In this document: piece after piece, positions 8,061 to 16,747 of the stretch | How positions within the stretch are numbered: position 1 is the first letter of the stretch | How the letters are laid out: each line of letters opens with the position of its first letter | Assembly (NCBI GenBank): GCA_944320675.1 | Contig: CALUIJ010000137.1 | Span: forward strand, 1 to 32,080 | Source of the DNA: an uncultured Prevotella sp. | GTDB lineage: Bacteria; Bacteroidota; Bacteroidia; Bacteroidales; Bacteroidaceae | Direction of reading: 5' to 3' | DNA: 32,080 nucleotides | The notes under the pieces: generated by a model | What the model was told of the DNA's origin: nothing | Seen by the model: only the letters and a program-made list of their open reading frames with translations | Database searches by the model: none | Made by a program: the position numbers and the translations under genes

Positions 8061-8360
8061 GATTAATATTTATGAATATCCGCAATCGGCCAAATACTTA
8101 CTTGCATCCTCTTCTAATAAGTCTGTGGCATACCGTCATTGCCTTAACGGCGATTTTCAATTCCGGGCTTAGACCCGGAATCCAGGAAACAAACTTTCGT
8201 CAACAACTTAGTTGCATACACTGGATTCCGGGTCTAAGCCCGGAATTGAAAATCGCCGTTAAGGCAATGACGGTATGCCACAGACTTATTAGAAGAGGAT
8301 GCAAGTAAGTATTTGATTCATTTAATATTTATTCTCATCCAACCGATTTGCGGATGAACC
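8061..8360. repeat. Large head-to-head inverted repeat made of dispersed repeat copies B and C
   Basis: Arms 8091-8185 and 8221-8315 are exact reverse complements over 95 bp, separated by a 35-bp spacer. Each arm carries the palindrome ATTCCGGG...CCCGGAAT. Beyond the arms both copies continue into sequence shared with copy A at 1-127: the left one keeps GCCGATTGCGGAT, and the right one lacks it and runs on to 8360. The three copies bracket the 329-7627 gene block. There is no transposase or reading frame inside. The perfect identity of the arms points to recent duplication or gene conversion. Confidence 0.88.
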
Positions 8361-8553
8361 TATTTACACTTTATGAAATATAATATCTTCGAAAGACATC
8401 TTTTGAATTATGGCAACAGAGGCAAGCTGCCTTATTACAAATTCGGCGGCCGCATACTATAACAAAGAAAAAGATAATTGAATCATCAAACAATAACAAT
8501 ATGAACCATTATAAAAAAATAAGAAAAAATCATGATATTTCTATTTTTATTTG

Positions 8554-8774
8554 TACTTTTGCATTGTCAAAGAGATGATGATAGTAAATTATTGAATTTA
8601 GATGAAGATTTCATATAGTCAGATTCTGTGGTTTCAATGATTTTCAAATATGTCAAAACGCTATGCACCAGGCATTTACGGACAGGATAAATGATATGAT
8701 ATGTTCGATTCTTGGTTGCACCACGTAAGAAAACGCTGATTACTTAAGACCAAGTAGTTGGCGTTTTCGTTTTT
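8554..8774 (+). ncRNA. Candidate small plus-strand transcript at the locus end
   Basis: A -7-like box TACTTTTG (8554-8561) stands about 170 bp upstream of a strong plus-strand terminator (8729-8774). No good -33 box is seen. The transcript would be about 200 nt and convergent with the polysaccharide operon. It contains a 21-codon frame (8663-8728, MHQAFTDRIND...) whose TAA directly abuts the terminator stem, so it may be a small mRNA rather than a non-coding RNA. The sequence resembles no family I recognise. Confidence 0.3.
8729..8774 (+). terminator. Rho-independent terminator, plus strand
   Basis: GAAAACGC (8729-8736) pairs with GCGTTTTC (8761-8768). Inside, TGAT/GTTG and TACTT/AAGTA extend this to a continuous 17-bp stem with a hexaloop, followed by GTTTTTA. 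Three of the pairs are G-U only when read on the plus strand; on the minus strand they become mismatches and the T run is weaker. The structure is therefore built for a plus-strand RNA, although it lies just beyond the end of the minus-strand polysaccharide operon. Confidence 0.65.
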
Positions 8775-8845
8775 ATCATCACACATGAGAACCATATTCA
8801 CATACATCCGCTTCTGGCTATACATAGCATTAGAGAAATTCGGGC

Positions 8846-9568
8846 TCAGGCGTTCTTCTCCCTCCCCACGTTCAAAAGGAAAAGAGGATTGCCGATGACA
8901 TACCTGCGCCACATCCGCCGCGGTTCCTTCACCAAGCGGTAAAGCCACTCGAGCGAATGGCGCTGCCACCACTCGGGCGCACGGCGGTACGTACCGGCGA
9001 AAAAGTCGAACACGGCGCCGATTGTTCCTACGTGGCATCGTATATCCAGCTCGTCCCAATGGCTGTAAGTCCACTTCTCCTGCTTCGGCGCGGTCATACC
9101 GATCCAAAGCAAGTCGGGGTCGGCATCGTTGACGGCCTTTACGATAGCACGGTTGTCCTCGTCGCTGAACTCGGGCTTGTAAGGCGGCGAATACGTAACG
9201 ACCTCGATGTTGGGATACACCGTCTTCGCCCTTTCCACTATGAGCGCAAGCACCTTAGGCGAACTGCCCATGAACATGCAGCGGCCGCCCTTGGCGTTGA
9301 GCCGCCCCATCTCAAACTCGAACAAGTCCCAGCCGGCCACGCGCTCCTTAGGCTGCGACTTGCACTTCAGCCACCGGCAAGCCTTAACGATGCTCGCCCC
9401 GTCGGGTATCAGGTAGTCGCCGTTCTTCAACGCCTCGGCAAACAGTTCGTCGCCCTGCGCCGTGTTGAACGAGTGCGCGTTTATCGTGTTTATCAGCACC
9501 TTGCCCTGCGGAATATCGCGCAAGGCGGCCTTAGACTCAAGGATGGTCAAGTCACTTAGTCTTAACAT
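8846..9568 (-). CDS. WecG/TagA/CpsF family glycosyltransferase (GT26)
   Basis: A 240-residue GT26 enzyme. Recognisable blocks are INTINAHSFNTAQGDELFAE, LIPDGASIVKACRWL, the glycine-rich CMFMGSSPKVL, YSPPYKPEFSDEDN, DLLWIGMTAPKQEKW, and the C-terminal IGAVFDFFAGTYRRAPEWWQ, followed by the basic LEWLYRLVKEPRRMWRRY that may contact the membrane. Family members transfer N-acetyl-hexosamine-type sugars to a lipid-linked acceptor early in assembly. It is the last gene of the minus-strand locus, after a 79-bp gap, and its GC-rich codon use matches the chromosome rather than the AT-rich genes in the middle. The exact sugar cannot be inferred. Confidence 0.9.
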   Translation of the reverse strand: MLRLSDLTILESKAALRDIPQGKVLINTINAHSFNTAQGDELFAEALKNGDYLIPDGASIVKACRWLKCKSQPKERVAGWDLFEFEMGRLNAKGGRCMFMGSSPKVLALIVERAKTVYPNIEVVTYSPPYKPEFSDEDNRAIVKAVNDADPDLLWIGMTAPKQEKWTYSHWDELDIRCHVGTIGAVFDFFAGTYRRAPEWWQRHSLEWLYRLVKEPRRMWRRYVIGNPLFLLNVGREKNA

Positions 9569-9647
9569 AATAAGAAAAAAGATGTATTTTAAAATGCTTT
9601 AAGGCAAACAAATATTAAGGAACGAAACCATATACGGTAAAAATACT

Positions 9648-10691
9648 TCACCGTTTGGACAGTTCCTCATATATCGAACCTATCTCTTTGTTTACCGTTT
9701 CAATATTGAAAGTAGTCCTAGCAAGTTCAAGCGAACTACGAGCTATCAAGTTGCGCAGATTCCCATCGCATATCATCCTGCTCATCCTTTCGGCCAACGC
9801 ATCAGTATCACCGGGATTGAACAAGAGCATGTTAACGCCGTCAACGGCCACATCAGGTATTCCGCCTACAGGAGTGGTTATCACTGGCAGGCCGTAGGCC
9901 CAAGCATCAAGCACCGCCATGGGGAACCCCTCGGCATAACTCGGCAAGCAGAAAACCGAAGCCTCCTTGAACGCCTTGTCCTTAGCCTCGCCTGCCACCC
10001 AACCAAGGAACACCGTCCTGTCGGCAATGCCGAGCCTGTCGGCCAACGCCCTACCCTGCTCCACCTCGCCGTTGCCGGCAAACACGATACGCCAGTCAGG
10101 ATAATCGGCGGCAATCTTGGCGAACGCCTCTATCATGTCCTTATACCCTTTGCGCGCGTTCACCGTACCGGCGTAAAGTATATACTTCCGCCTATCATAC
10201 TTCTGCGGAAACATTTCCGCCGTACAAGGATTATATACGACGCGCACCTTGTCGCCCAAAGAGAAGGCATCGTTCACATACCGTTTCCACATCTGCGACA
10301 AGACTATCACCACGTCAGCCCTCGTAAACAGATACCTATACACTTCCCTGTGTTTTCCGTTTATCGTCGTCTCAGGCGAAAAAGCATGGAAATGCACAAC
10401 AACCTTCTTGCCGGCCAACTTGGCCAACGGCATGAACAGACACTTGCGCACGGCCGACGGCGGCTCACTCATGTGGATATGCACAATATCGTAAAAAGGC
10501 AACAGCACGGCGAACTCAAGCCATCCCCTTACAAGGTACGCCAACTTCACCAAAGCCCCTTTGTCCCTGTGCGTCTCTATCCAGCGGCAATGATACTTTT
10601 TCCACTGTCCGCCTTTCTCGTGCGCCTTCACTACGGATGTTATTCCGCCACGGGTCTTGCGAGACGTGGCTACTACTAAGACTTTTGTCAT
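9648..10691 (-). CDS. Glycosyltransferase family 4 (GT-B fold)
   Basis: 347 residues. The N-terminal Rossmann half starts MTKVLVVATSRKTRGGITSV, with an acceptor-side RGGI motif and a DIVHIHMSEPPS strand. The nucleotide-sugar half has ILYAGTVNARKGYKDMIEAF and the donor-binding FCLPSYAEGFPMAVLDAWAY followed by PVITTPVGGIPD. The usual E-x7-E signature reads E-x7-D here. Cytoplasmic or membrane-associated, it probably adds one sugar of the repeat unit. It is GC-rich like the terminal GT26 gene and unlike the acetyltransferase upstream. Donor and acceptor are unknown. Confidence 0.9.
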   Translation of the reverse strand: MTKVLVVATSRKTRGGITSVVKAHEKGGQWKKYHCRWIETHRDKGALVKLAYLVRGWLEFAVLLPFYDIVHIHMSEPPSAVRKCLFMPLAKLAGKKVVVHFHAFSPETTINGKHREVYRYLFTRADVVIVLSQMWKRYVNDAFSLGDKVRVVYNPCTAEMFPQKYDRRKYILYAGTVNARKGYKDMIEAFAKIAADYPDWRIVFAGNGEVEQGRALADRLGIADRTVFLGWVAGEAKDKAFKEASVFCLPSYAEGFPMAVLDAWAYGLPVITTPVGGIPDVAVDGVNMLLFNPGDTDALAERMSRMICDGNLRNLIARSSLELARTTFNIETVNKEIGSIYEELSKR

Positions 10692-10745
10692 AATCCTACG
10701 AAAAGTTAGAAGCTTTGTTTTAGGAAAAAAGAAATAAATAATGAC

Positions 10746-11297
10746 TTATTTCAAAGGTATCATTTTTGCAGGAACTCCGACAAGGACTGCATTTTCAACA
10801 TCACATGATTTTGTCACCACAGCATTTGCTCCAACCTGAATACCATTAGCAAGCTCAACAGGCCCAATAACCCTTGCCCCGGAAAAAACAGTTACATTGT
10901 CACCTATTATTGGAGACTTACCATGTCCTGTTCCAACTGAACAAAATGGATATATTGTAAAATTCTTACCAATTTTACTTTGAGAACTAACACGTGTTTG
11001 AGCCAAATGTTGTATTTTTAAGCCAACGTCAAAAACATTAAGAGGTATGCTAAGACCATGTTTATATTGCAAATACCGTAATCCGGTCTTACATATTACG
11101 GCTCGGAATCTTTTTCCTGTATTTAAATAATATTCTGTTTTTCTAAGTAGTCTTATATACTTATAAAGTTCAGGAGATTCATGTATAACAAAAGGGAAGT
11201 GCGATAAAAAATCGAACAAGCACTTATTCATATTGCCTCTATACAATGTCTTTTCTATTTTTAGACATTTACGCAACTTTTCTTTAGAATCAATCAT
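10746..11297 (-). CDS. Hexapeptide-repeat acyltransferase (serine acetyltransferase/CysE-like)
   Basis: 183 residues. An N-terminal helical region of about 85 residues precedes a left-handed beta-helix made of hexapeptide turns: IGKNFTIYPFCSVG, GKSPIIGDNVTVFSGARVIG, VELANGIQVGANAVVTKSCD, ending AVLVGVPAKMI, as in CysE and related O-acetyltransferases. In a polysaccharide locus such an enzyme most likely O- or N-acetylates a sugar from acetyl-CoA rather than making cysteine precursors. It is AT-rich, with 24 bp to the GT4 gene before it and 54 bp to the one after. Confidence 0.87.
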   Translation of the reverse strand: MIDSKEKLRKCLKIEKTLYRGNMNKCLFDFLSHFPFVIHESPELYKYIRLLRKTEYYLNTGKRFRAVICKTGLRYLQYKHGLSIPLNVFDVGLKIQHLAQTRVSSQSKIGKNFTIYPFCSVGTGHGKSPIIGDNVTVFSGARVIGPVELANGIQVGANAVVTKSCDVENAVLVGVPAKMIPLK

Positions 11298-11321
11298 TTT
11301 TTATTATATTTAAACTGAGTA

Positions 11322-12464
11322 TCAAACTTCATCCAATAAGACATTCCACATTTCAACAATACGTTTCTGATTATATTTATTTGCTGAAGTCTTTATAGCG
11401 CACTCTGACATGATATCGCATAAATTTTCATCTTTCATCAAAAGTGACATTTTGTTTATATACTCGCATTTGTCATGTAATGGGATAATAAAGCCATTTT
11501 CTCCATCTTGAATAATATCATGTACCGCTGCATAACTATCATAAGCCAAAGGTACACAACCATAATATTGAGCTTCTATGAGCGTCATCCCAAATCCCTC
11601 CCATATACTCGTCATCATAAAGATTTTTGCTTTTTTATAATAGTCTTGTGGTGTTCTACTACTACCCGCAAATGAAATCCGAGGTAAATGCATTTTACTT
11701 GCCATAGACTTATATGTTGTCAAATCAGGTCCATCTCCAACTATTTTCAAATTCCAATCAGGATATTCGTCTGCCAAAACATGCCACATCTGTAATACAT
11801 TAGATATACGTTTTTGCTGTTCAGCCATACGAGAAACAACAAGAACAGTTTTCTCTTTCCTTATATTACCTTTCGTTGTTAAATCCATGAAAGGACAAGG
11901 ATTAGGTATTGCACTTAATTTACTTCCGTCTACATCGTTTAACCTACAAAATACGGGTTTAAATGCTTTTGACAGCAAAACATATTTATCCGCCAATTCA
12001 TACATCCCAACCTGATTAACTTTATACGGATTACCTTTCAATTTAAACAATAAAGACCGCAATAATTCTTTAAAATAAATCCTAACAAAAGTACACCCCC
12101 ATTTATTCTTATTAACCCACATATCAGGACTTCCATGCAAACATGTTATTATTTTAATCTCACATGTGGATTTAAGACTTTTATATATTTTCTGAAATCT
12201 AGGAATGTGTATATTTTGACAAATCAGTATTTCAATATTATTAGTATTTATAAAGTTCTTAAATGCAGTCATTATTGATTCATCAGAATCATGCTGATTG
12301 AAATGGAACTTATAATCGGCTACTAATGAAGCATCATCCTGTCCATAAAATGCATAATAAACAACATGCCCGGTTTTCCTTAACGCCTCACCCAATACAT
12401 AAGTAACTCGTTCAACCCCACCAATAGTTGGAAGGAATTCCCTTTCTATAAAAAGAATATTCAT
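11322..12464 (-). CDS. Glycosyltransferase family 4
   Basis: 380 residues, GT-B fold. The N-terminus MNILFIEREFLPTIGGVERV carries the GGVER acceptor-domain motif. The C-terminal donor domain has VLVVSRMAEQQKRISNVLQ, WNLKIVGDGPDL and MMTSIWEGFGMTLIEAQYYG with an intact E-x7-E motif (E-GFGMTLI-E). It is a retaining transferase by family. Its ATG overlaps the stop of the preceding gene by one base (TAATG) at 12464, indicating translational coupling and a common transcript. AT-rich composition groups it with its neighbours. Confidence 0.91.
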   Translation of the reverse strand: MNILFIEREFLPTIGGVERVTYVLGEALRKTGHVVYYAFYGQDDASLVADYKFHFNQHDSDESIMTAFKNFINTNNIEILICQNIHIPRFQKIYKSLKSTCEIKIITCLHGSPDMWVNKNKWGCTFVRIYFKELLRSLLFKLKGNPYKVNQVGMYELADKYVLLSKAFKPVFCRLNDVDGSKLSAIPNPCPFMDLTTKGNIRKEKTVLVVSRMAEQQKRISNVLQMWHVLADEYPDWNLKIVGDGPDLTTYKSMASKMHLPRISFAGSSRTPQDYYKKAKIFMMTSIWEGFGMTLIEAQYYGCVPLAYDSYAAVHDIIQDGENGFIIPLHDKCEYINKMSLLMKDENLCDIMSECAIKTSANKYNQKRIVEMWNVLLDEV

Positions 12465-13567
12465 TACTTTAACATTTTATCAAACATATCAATATACTTC
12501 TTCACAATGATAGGTTTTGCATATTTTTTTGAAATATGCTCTCTCATTTTCAAAACTAATGCATCATAATCAGTTCGTGTCCTATATATGCAATCCTTCA
12601 TTACTTTTTTTAAATCTTCAACACTCTCTGATTTAAAAACAAAACCATCTATTCCATTTTCAACTTCATCAATAAACCCTGGTAAATCTGAAACAATAAC
12701 AGGCGTATAATAATTGTACGCACATTTCAGAGCACCACTTTGCGACATATTTTTATAAGGATAAACCGCATAATGATTATATGCGAACAAATTAGGAATA
12801 TCTTTATTCAAAACACTTCCAATATAAAGCTCAAAAACCTCTGGATGTCTGATTTTCTCTTTTATGTTCCATTTCACCCTTTGCTCTCCATTTATAGATA
12901 TTTTAAACCCCCTAACTCCATCCTCAAACAATTGGTTTCCTGCTTCAATTAAAAGTTCAATATTTTTTTCCATGTGTATTGTTCCAAAAAAAACAAATCC
13001 AATACAATCCTTGCGCTTTTCTACTGTTGGTTTTCCAAAATCTTTCAAACACAAAGGTATGATTGTCACATCTTTAGCAGGAAAATTCTCATTAAAGAAA
13101 GTTGCCTGATAATTTGAAAACATATTCACATGTTTAACCGTTCTAAAAGCTTTATAAAACCAAAACTTCGTAAGAAAAGCAAAACTCATACTTGCTGTCA
13201 TCCTACCATCATGTGCCGTAACGATTGTTTTATCTTTGGGCAACCAAAAATATAATGGCAACATATACGGATTTGACGGAACCACATTAAAATAAATTAT
13301 ATCAGGTTTTTCTCTCTTAATGATTGATTTAACACGATGATAGAAAAGTAAAGTTTGTGGATAACGTCCTCTTGATTTATTATACACAAATTCAATAGAC
13401 ACATTATCACATTTTTCATACCGCTCAAATGAAGATTCATTAAATCTATTTCCCTTATTATTAAATAAGACAATCCAATGAATATCATAATCGGTTATTT
13501 CCGACACAATAGGTATGTCTACATCTATGAAACAATCAGGTGTAACCCAACAAATTTTCTTTTTCAT
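12464..13567 (-). CDS. Glycosyltransferase (GT4-like, GT-B fold)
   Basis: 367 residues. The first half has PDIIYFNVVPSNPYMLPLYF and the second half GFVFFGTIHMEKNIELLIEA, FKISINGEQRV and YPYKNMSQSGALKCAYNYYT followed by PVIVSDLPGFIDEVENG. The SGAL segment and the SDLPG turn are typical of the donor side of GT4 enzymes, while the E-x7-E motif is not obvious. It is coupled by a one-base overlap to the next GT4 gene, so the two may add consecutive sugars. AT-rich. Confidence 0.85.
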   Translation of the reverse strand: MKKKICWVTPDCFIDVDIPIVSEITDYDIHWIVLFNNKGNRFNESSFERYEKCDNVSIEFVYNKSRGRYPQTLLFYHRVKSIIKREKPDIIYFNVVPSNPYMLPLYFWLPKDKTIVTAHDGRMTASMSFAFLTKFWFYKAFRTVKHVNMFSNYQATFFNENFPAKDVTIIPLCLKDFGKPTVEKRKDCIGFVFFGTIHMEKNIELLIEAGNQLFEDGVRGFKISINGEQRVKWNIKEKIRHPEVFELYIGSVLNKDIPNLFAYNHYAVYPYKNMSQSGALKCAYNYYTPVIVSDLPGFIDEVENGIDGFVFKSESVEDLKKVMKDCIYRTRTDYDALVLKMREHISKKYAKPIIVKKYIDMFDKMLK

Positions 13568-13663
13568 AATACCATTTAACTGTTATTATTTCCCAAATAA
13601 TATACATAAACACATTAATGCCATCTAATATGTAAAAAAGGCTTAACGATAAATACTTAGAAG

Positions 13664-14698
13664 TCATTTTCTTCTTCGAAGCATCGCAACATCAATCCAT
13701 TTACCTATAAGCACATGTATAGGTAAACACAAAACAAATACGGATACAAAAGTTATAAGTGTAACCATAATTTGACTCTGATTGTCAACAAGCGAACTTA
13801 CAAATGTGAACAACAACATTTGAAGTACATATATCTCCAATGAATACTTACCCAACCATTCAAAAAAACGAATTGCAACAGACATATCATGTCCCTTTTC
13901 ATTCAACACATTAAAGAAAATACAAACAAGCGGCATCATTATAAGCTTATACACAATCTCATAATAAGCATTAAAAAACTCACCTTTGTTTTTCAAGAAA
14001 TATATAAGTGTCAAAATACCCCCGATTAAAAAGTAAGGTATTACACCTAATCGCACTTTCTTTACAGCCATATAACCAAAGAGCATACCTATCACAAATA
14101 TCGGGAACTTTGATATTCCTATTCTTGTCAATTCATAATAATCAGAGAAAAAGCAATATAAAACAGCGTTCAGAACACACATGGCAAATATAACGACAAT
14201 ACCTTTCAGCCAAATATCCTTATTATTCAACCCCTTAAATATAAACATATAGACAAAAGGAAAAATCAAATATAAAAACATTGAAACTGAAATATACCAC
14301 ATTCCGTCATTTCCAAAAAACCAGAACCACAATGCGGTCTCATGCAATAAAAAATCACCAAACGGCATATCTTCACATACCAATCTATAAACCAAGAAAG
14401 GTAATGACATAATCATAAACGGTACAACCAACCTAAAAAAACGTTTCCTATAGAATTGGAACACATCGTTTCTCTTTGTATATGAGAAAAACAGTCCAAA
14501 GCCTGACAAGAATAAAAATCCATCCGTAAACGCAATACGGGCAAAAGGTGACAACACTTTTGCCAAAACAGAATCTCCAAATCCCGACCAAGCCAAACCA
14601 TGCAAAACTGAAACACCTAATATAGCTATTCCCATTAACAAGCCCCTATACGTTGAGAATAGATCCACATTAAACTTTAAATCCCTTAAATTATACAT
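13664..14698 (-). CDS. Acyltransferase family 3 membrane protein (O-acetyltransferase-like)
   Basis: 344 residues with about ten hydrophobic helices. The first carries RGLLMGIAILGVSVLHGLAW, the R...H arrangement of the acyltransferase-3 family; FTDGFLFLSGFGLFFSY and the RKRFFRLVVPF segment that follows are also typical. Such proteins move acetyl or other acyl groups to sugars at the membrane. It lies 37 bp after the GT14 gene and 96 bp before the next transferase. Together with the hexapeptide protein it suggests that the polymer carries two acyl substitutions. AT-rich. Confidence 0.88.
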   Translation of the reverse strand: MYNLRDLKFNVDLFSTYRGLLMGIAILGVSVLHGLAWSGFGDSVLAKVLSPFARIAFTDGFLFLSGFGLFFSYTKRNDVFQFYRKRFFRLVVPFMIMSLPFLVYRLVCEDMPFGDFLLHETALWFWFFGNDGMWYISVSMFLYLIFPFVYMFIFKGLNNKDIWLKGIVVIFAMCVLNAVLYCFFSDYYELTRIGISKFPIFVIGMLFGYMAVKKVRLGVIPYFLIGGILTLIYFLKNKGEFFNAYYEIVYKLIMMPLVCIFFNVLNEKGHDMSVAIRFFEWLGKYSLEIYVLQMLLFTFVSSLVDNQSQIMVTLITFVSVFVLCLPIHVLIGKWIDVAMLRRRK

Positions 14699-14735
14699 CT
14701 TTCACTTCAAAAAATTTCATTATCACAACCACGTA

Positions 14736-15626
14736 TCAAATCCTCATACTTTCATCTATCATATCAAGCAACCGTGCCGATTCCGGAAGTTCTACTTTCC
14801 TGCAAAAGAAAGCGTCGCTGCTCATAACGTCGTCAAAGTCTTCTTCATTAAGGGTGTAAGGCCGGCGCGTCCCCACGTCGGAAGTACGCCTGCCGGGCTT
14901 CCAGCTTACATACCTCAGCGGATGCCGCTCATCAAGGTTCAACTCATCAGCTACAGGATGAAGAATTGTTGCAAAAATAAGTTCGTCGGCACAATACGTA
15001 TGGTTGAAACGGGCTAAGTATTCCGGATGACTTTCTATGTATTCCAACACGTAATCCACTATTGCCGGAGTCCAAGTAAACCAGCTCCACCCCCGAAGTC
15101 CTTGAACGTCAGGGCGTTGCACCAACCTTGAAATTATTTGTCTTAATACGCTGTGGTTATACACACGGGCGATAAACGTATGCGGATTGTTGAAATGCCA
15201 CAAGTTCACGCGCATAGGATACTTACCCGACATACACTCGGCGTTATATTCGTCATCCTCTATCGCCATAAAACCTTTGTCGGTTTTCTCAAAAAAAGAA
15301 TCAAACTCTGCGTTTGAACGAAGAGGATAATCCTGTCCGCTCAACGAATGGACGAAAGCGTAATCAGGCAACATCCTTTTCACCATACGCAACAAATCCA
15401 AAGTACACAAATATTGGCTCCTTCCACCATGGTGTACGTTCCAACGCGGAGACATGAAATGAACATTCGCCACATCCTTGACGGAACTCTCGAAGTCATC
15501 AAAGTTCTTCACTTTTGCGTCAACGTTGACGAAGAAATGGTGGTTCTCACCGGCCAAACGCCTTACTATCCGTGAAAACAATTCAGGCTGCTTATGTACT
15601 TGGAATATAAATGCGTGTTGCTTCAT
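14736..15626 (-). CDS. Beta-1,6-N-acetylglucosaminyltransferase-like protein (GT14, core-2/I-branching family)
   Basis: 296 residues. It opens MKQHAFIFQVHKQPELFSRI, then FFVNVDAKV, the HHGGRSQYLCTLDLLRM stretch, YAFVHSLSGQDYPLRSNAEF (the LSG-D-PL signature of GT14) and, later, GWSWFTWTPAIVDYVLE and CADELIFATIL. Bacterial members transfer a sugar, often GlcNAc or xylose, and use inverting chemistry. It lies 5 bp after the WbsX gene and is less AT-rich than the flanking blocks, so these two genes may have entered together. Confidence 0.88.
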   Translation of the reverse strand: MKQHAFIFQVHKQPELFSRIVRRLAGENHHFFVNVDAKVKNFDDFESSVKDVANVHFMSPRWNVHHGGRSQYLCTLDLLRMVKRMLPDYAFVHSLSGQDYPLRSNAEFDSFFEKTDKGFMAIEDDEYNAECMSGKYPMRVNLWHFNNPHTFIARVYNHSVLRQIISRLVQRPDVQGLRGWSWFTWTPAIVDYVLEYIESHPEYLARFNHTYCADELIFATILHPVADELNLDERHPLRYVSWKPGRRTSDVGTRRPYTLNEEDFDDVMSSDAFFCRKVELPESARLLDMIDESMRI

Positions 15627-15631
15627 ACTTC

Positions 15632-16747
15632 TTATTTTATACCGAAACCGTCAACAGCCTTGCGCAACGCTTCGATAAAGCCGCGCCCATAAGTAAGGTC
15701 TGGCTCCATGAAGTTGCCCTCGCCCCATTCGTTCCACGATTTCAGGAATAATATCTTATTCTTCTTCTCCCTGACGGCATCAAGAGCCTCAACGGCATGC
15801 TTATAGAAATATTCGGGAGTGGCGTTAACGAAGAAGCTCCCGTTCCAACCACTGCGCGGCGTATGGTCCCACTGCGGCACCAACGACGGTATTACATTCT
15901 CCTCCCTGTCCTCGTCAGTAACCAACAACGGATAATACTTCCTGTAATCTGTCATGAACGGCGGACGGTGAAGAACAGTGCCTTTAATCCTTTTCAATGT
16001 CTTATAAATGCCGCGCCCCGCGCGCCCCATGTCCCTGAGAGCTTTATTCGTTATACCGCCAAGCCGCTGATATGTCACAGCGTTAAAGCCTTTGGCCAAC
16101 ATGTCGGTCTTTCTCGTGTTAGGGCTTGAAATGTTCGCCACAAGATACAAGTCCGTGAAACCGGATTCTTTAGTCCATTTCCTGAAATTATCCAAATATT
16201 CCTGCGGAATGCCCACCGGGTCAAAAATATACAACAACGGCGAACCATCCACCTTCACATACCTTTCATCCTTAAAAGCACGCAACAAGAAAGCAAAATG
16301 CATCTTCTCGTCATCAATGCCCGGATAAGTCTGTTCTATCAGCAACTTGTTCGTTGACGTCCCGTCGCTGTTCCAGTTCTTGGCGTACCACGAATGGTTG
16401 GCCCAGCCAAGACAAAACGGGAAGTCGGGCTTGCCCATGTTCAGCACTTCATCGAATATGTCGGCGATAAGCCTGCGCCCATTGCCAAACCAATAATGCC
16501 AATAACAAAAAGCCGTAACGCCTGCGTCCCTTGCCATCCTTGCCTGCTGCTCCCTGATAATGGGCAGACGCAAATCGTAATATCCCAACTCCGTAGGCAC
16601 GCGCGGCTGGTTATGCCCCTTAAACAAGGGCTTCGCCTTGCCGACGTTCGTCCACTCCGTAAAACCCTTACCCCACCACTCGTCATTTTCCTTGAACGGA
16701 TGGAACTGGGGAAGATAGAATGCTATGATTTTCAATTTATCGCACAT
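15632..16747 (-). CDS. WbsX family protein (GH99-like glycosyltransferase/hydrolase domain)
   Basis: 371 residues from the ATG at 16747; a further in-frame ATG at 16771 would add eight residues (MCIISCRE) and deepen the overlap with the polymerase gene, so I prefer the shorter form. It starts MCDKLKIIAFYLPQFHPFKE, then NDEWWGKGFTEWTNV, GHNQPRVPTELGYYDLR, AFCYWHYWFGNGRRL and near the end ILFLKSWNEWGEGNFMEPD, all hallmarks of the WbsX family found in O-antigen and capsule loci. The fold resembles family-99 endo-mannosidase. Whether members transfer or cleave sugars is not settled. It overlaps the upstream polymerase gene by 11 bp and so is cotranscribed. Confidence 0.9.
   Translation of the reverse strand: MCDKLKIIAFYLPQFHPFKENDEWWGKGFTEWTNVGKAKPLFKGHNQPRVPTELGYYDLRLPIIREQQARMARDAGVTAFCYWHYWFGNGRRLIADIFDEVLNMGKPDFPFCLGWANHSWYAKNWNSDGTSTNKLLIEQTYPGIDDEKMHFAFLLRAFKDERYVKVDGSPLLYIFDPVGIPQEYLDNFRKWTKESGFTDLYLVANISSPNTRKTDMLAKGFNAVTYQRLGGITNKALRDMGRAGRGIYKTLKRIKGTVLHRPPFMTDYRKYYPLLVTDEDREENVIPSLVPQWDHTPRSGWNGSFFVNATPEYFYKHAVEALDAVREKKNKILFLKSWNEWGEGNFMEPDLTYGRGFIEALRKAVDGFGIK

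Larger units (their letters stand above)
7628..8845. other. Long gene-poor interval, repeat-rich
   Basis: About 1.2 kb between the secreted protein gene and the end of the polysaccharide locus. The left part (7743-8360) contains three kinds of inverted repeat, listed separately. The right part (8361-8845) is AT-rich, unlike the flanking coding DNA, and contains a promoter-like box and a strong plus-strand terminator. No open frame in the interval shows recognisable protein features. It marks the boundary of the polysaccharide locus. Confidence 0.7.

Noticed and set aside
7743-8360. CRISPR-like array from the closely spaced repeats
   Set aside because: The repeats are inverted, belong to three different families, lack regular spacers, and no cas genes are present.
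8705-8725. TTCGATTC followed by CACCA, resembling a tRNA 3' end or an att site made from one
   Set aside because: The T-stem cannot pair (ATATG against CTTGG) and the spacing to CCA does not fit the seven-base acceptor stem, so this is chance similarity.
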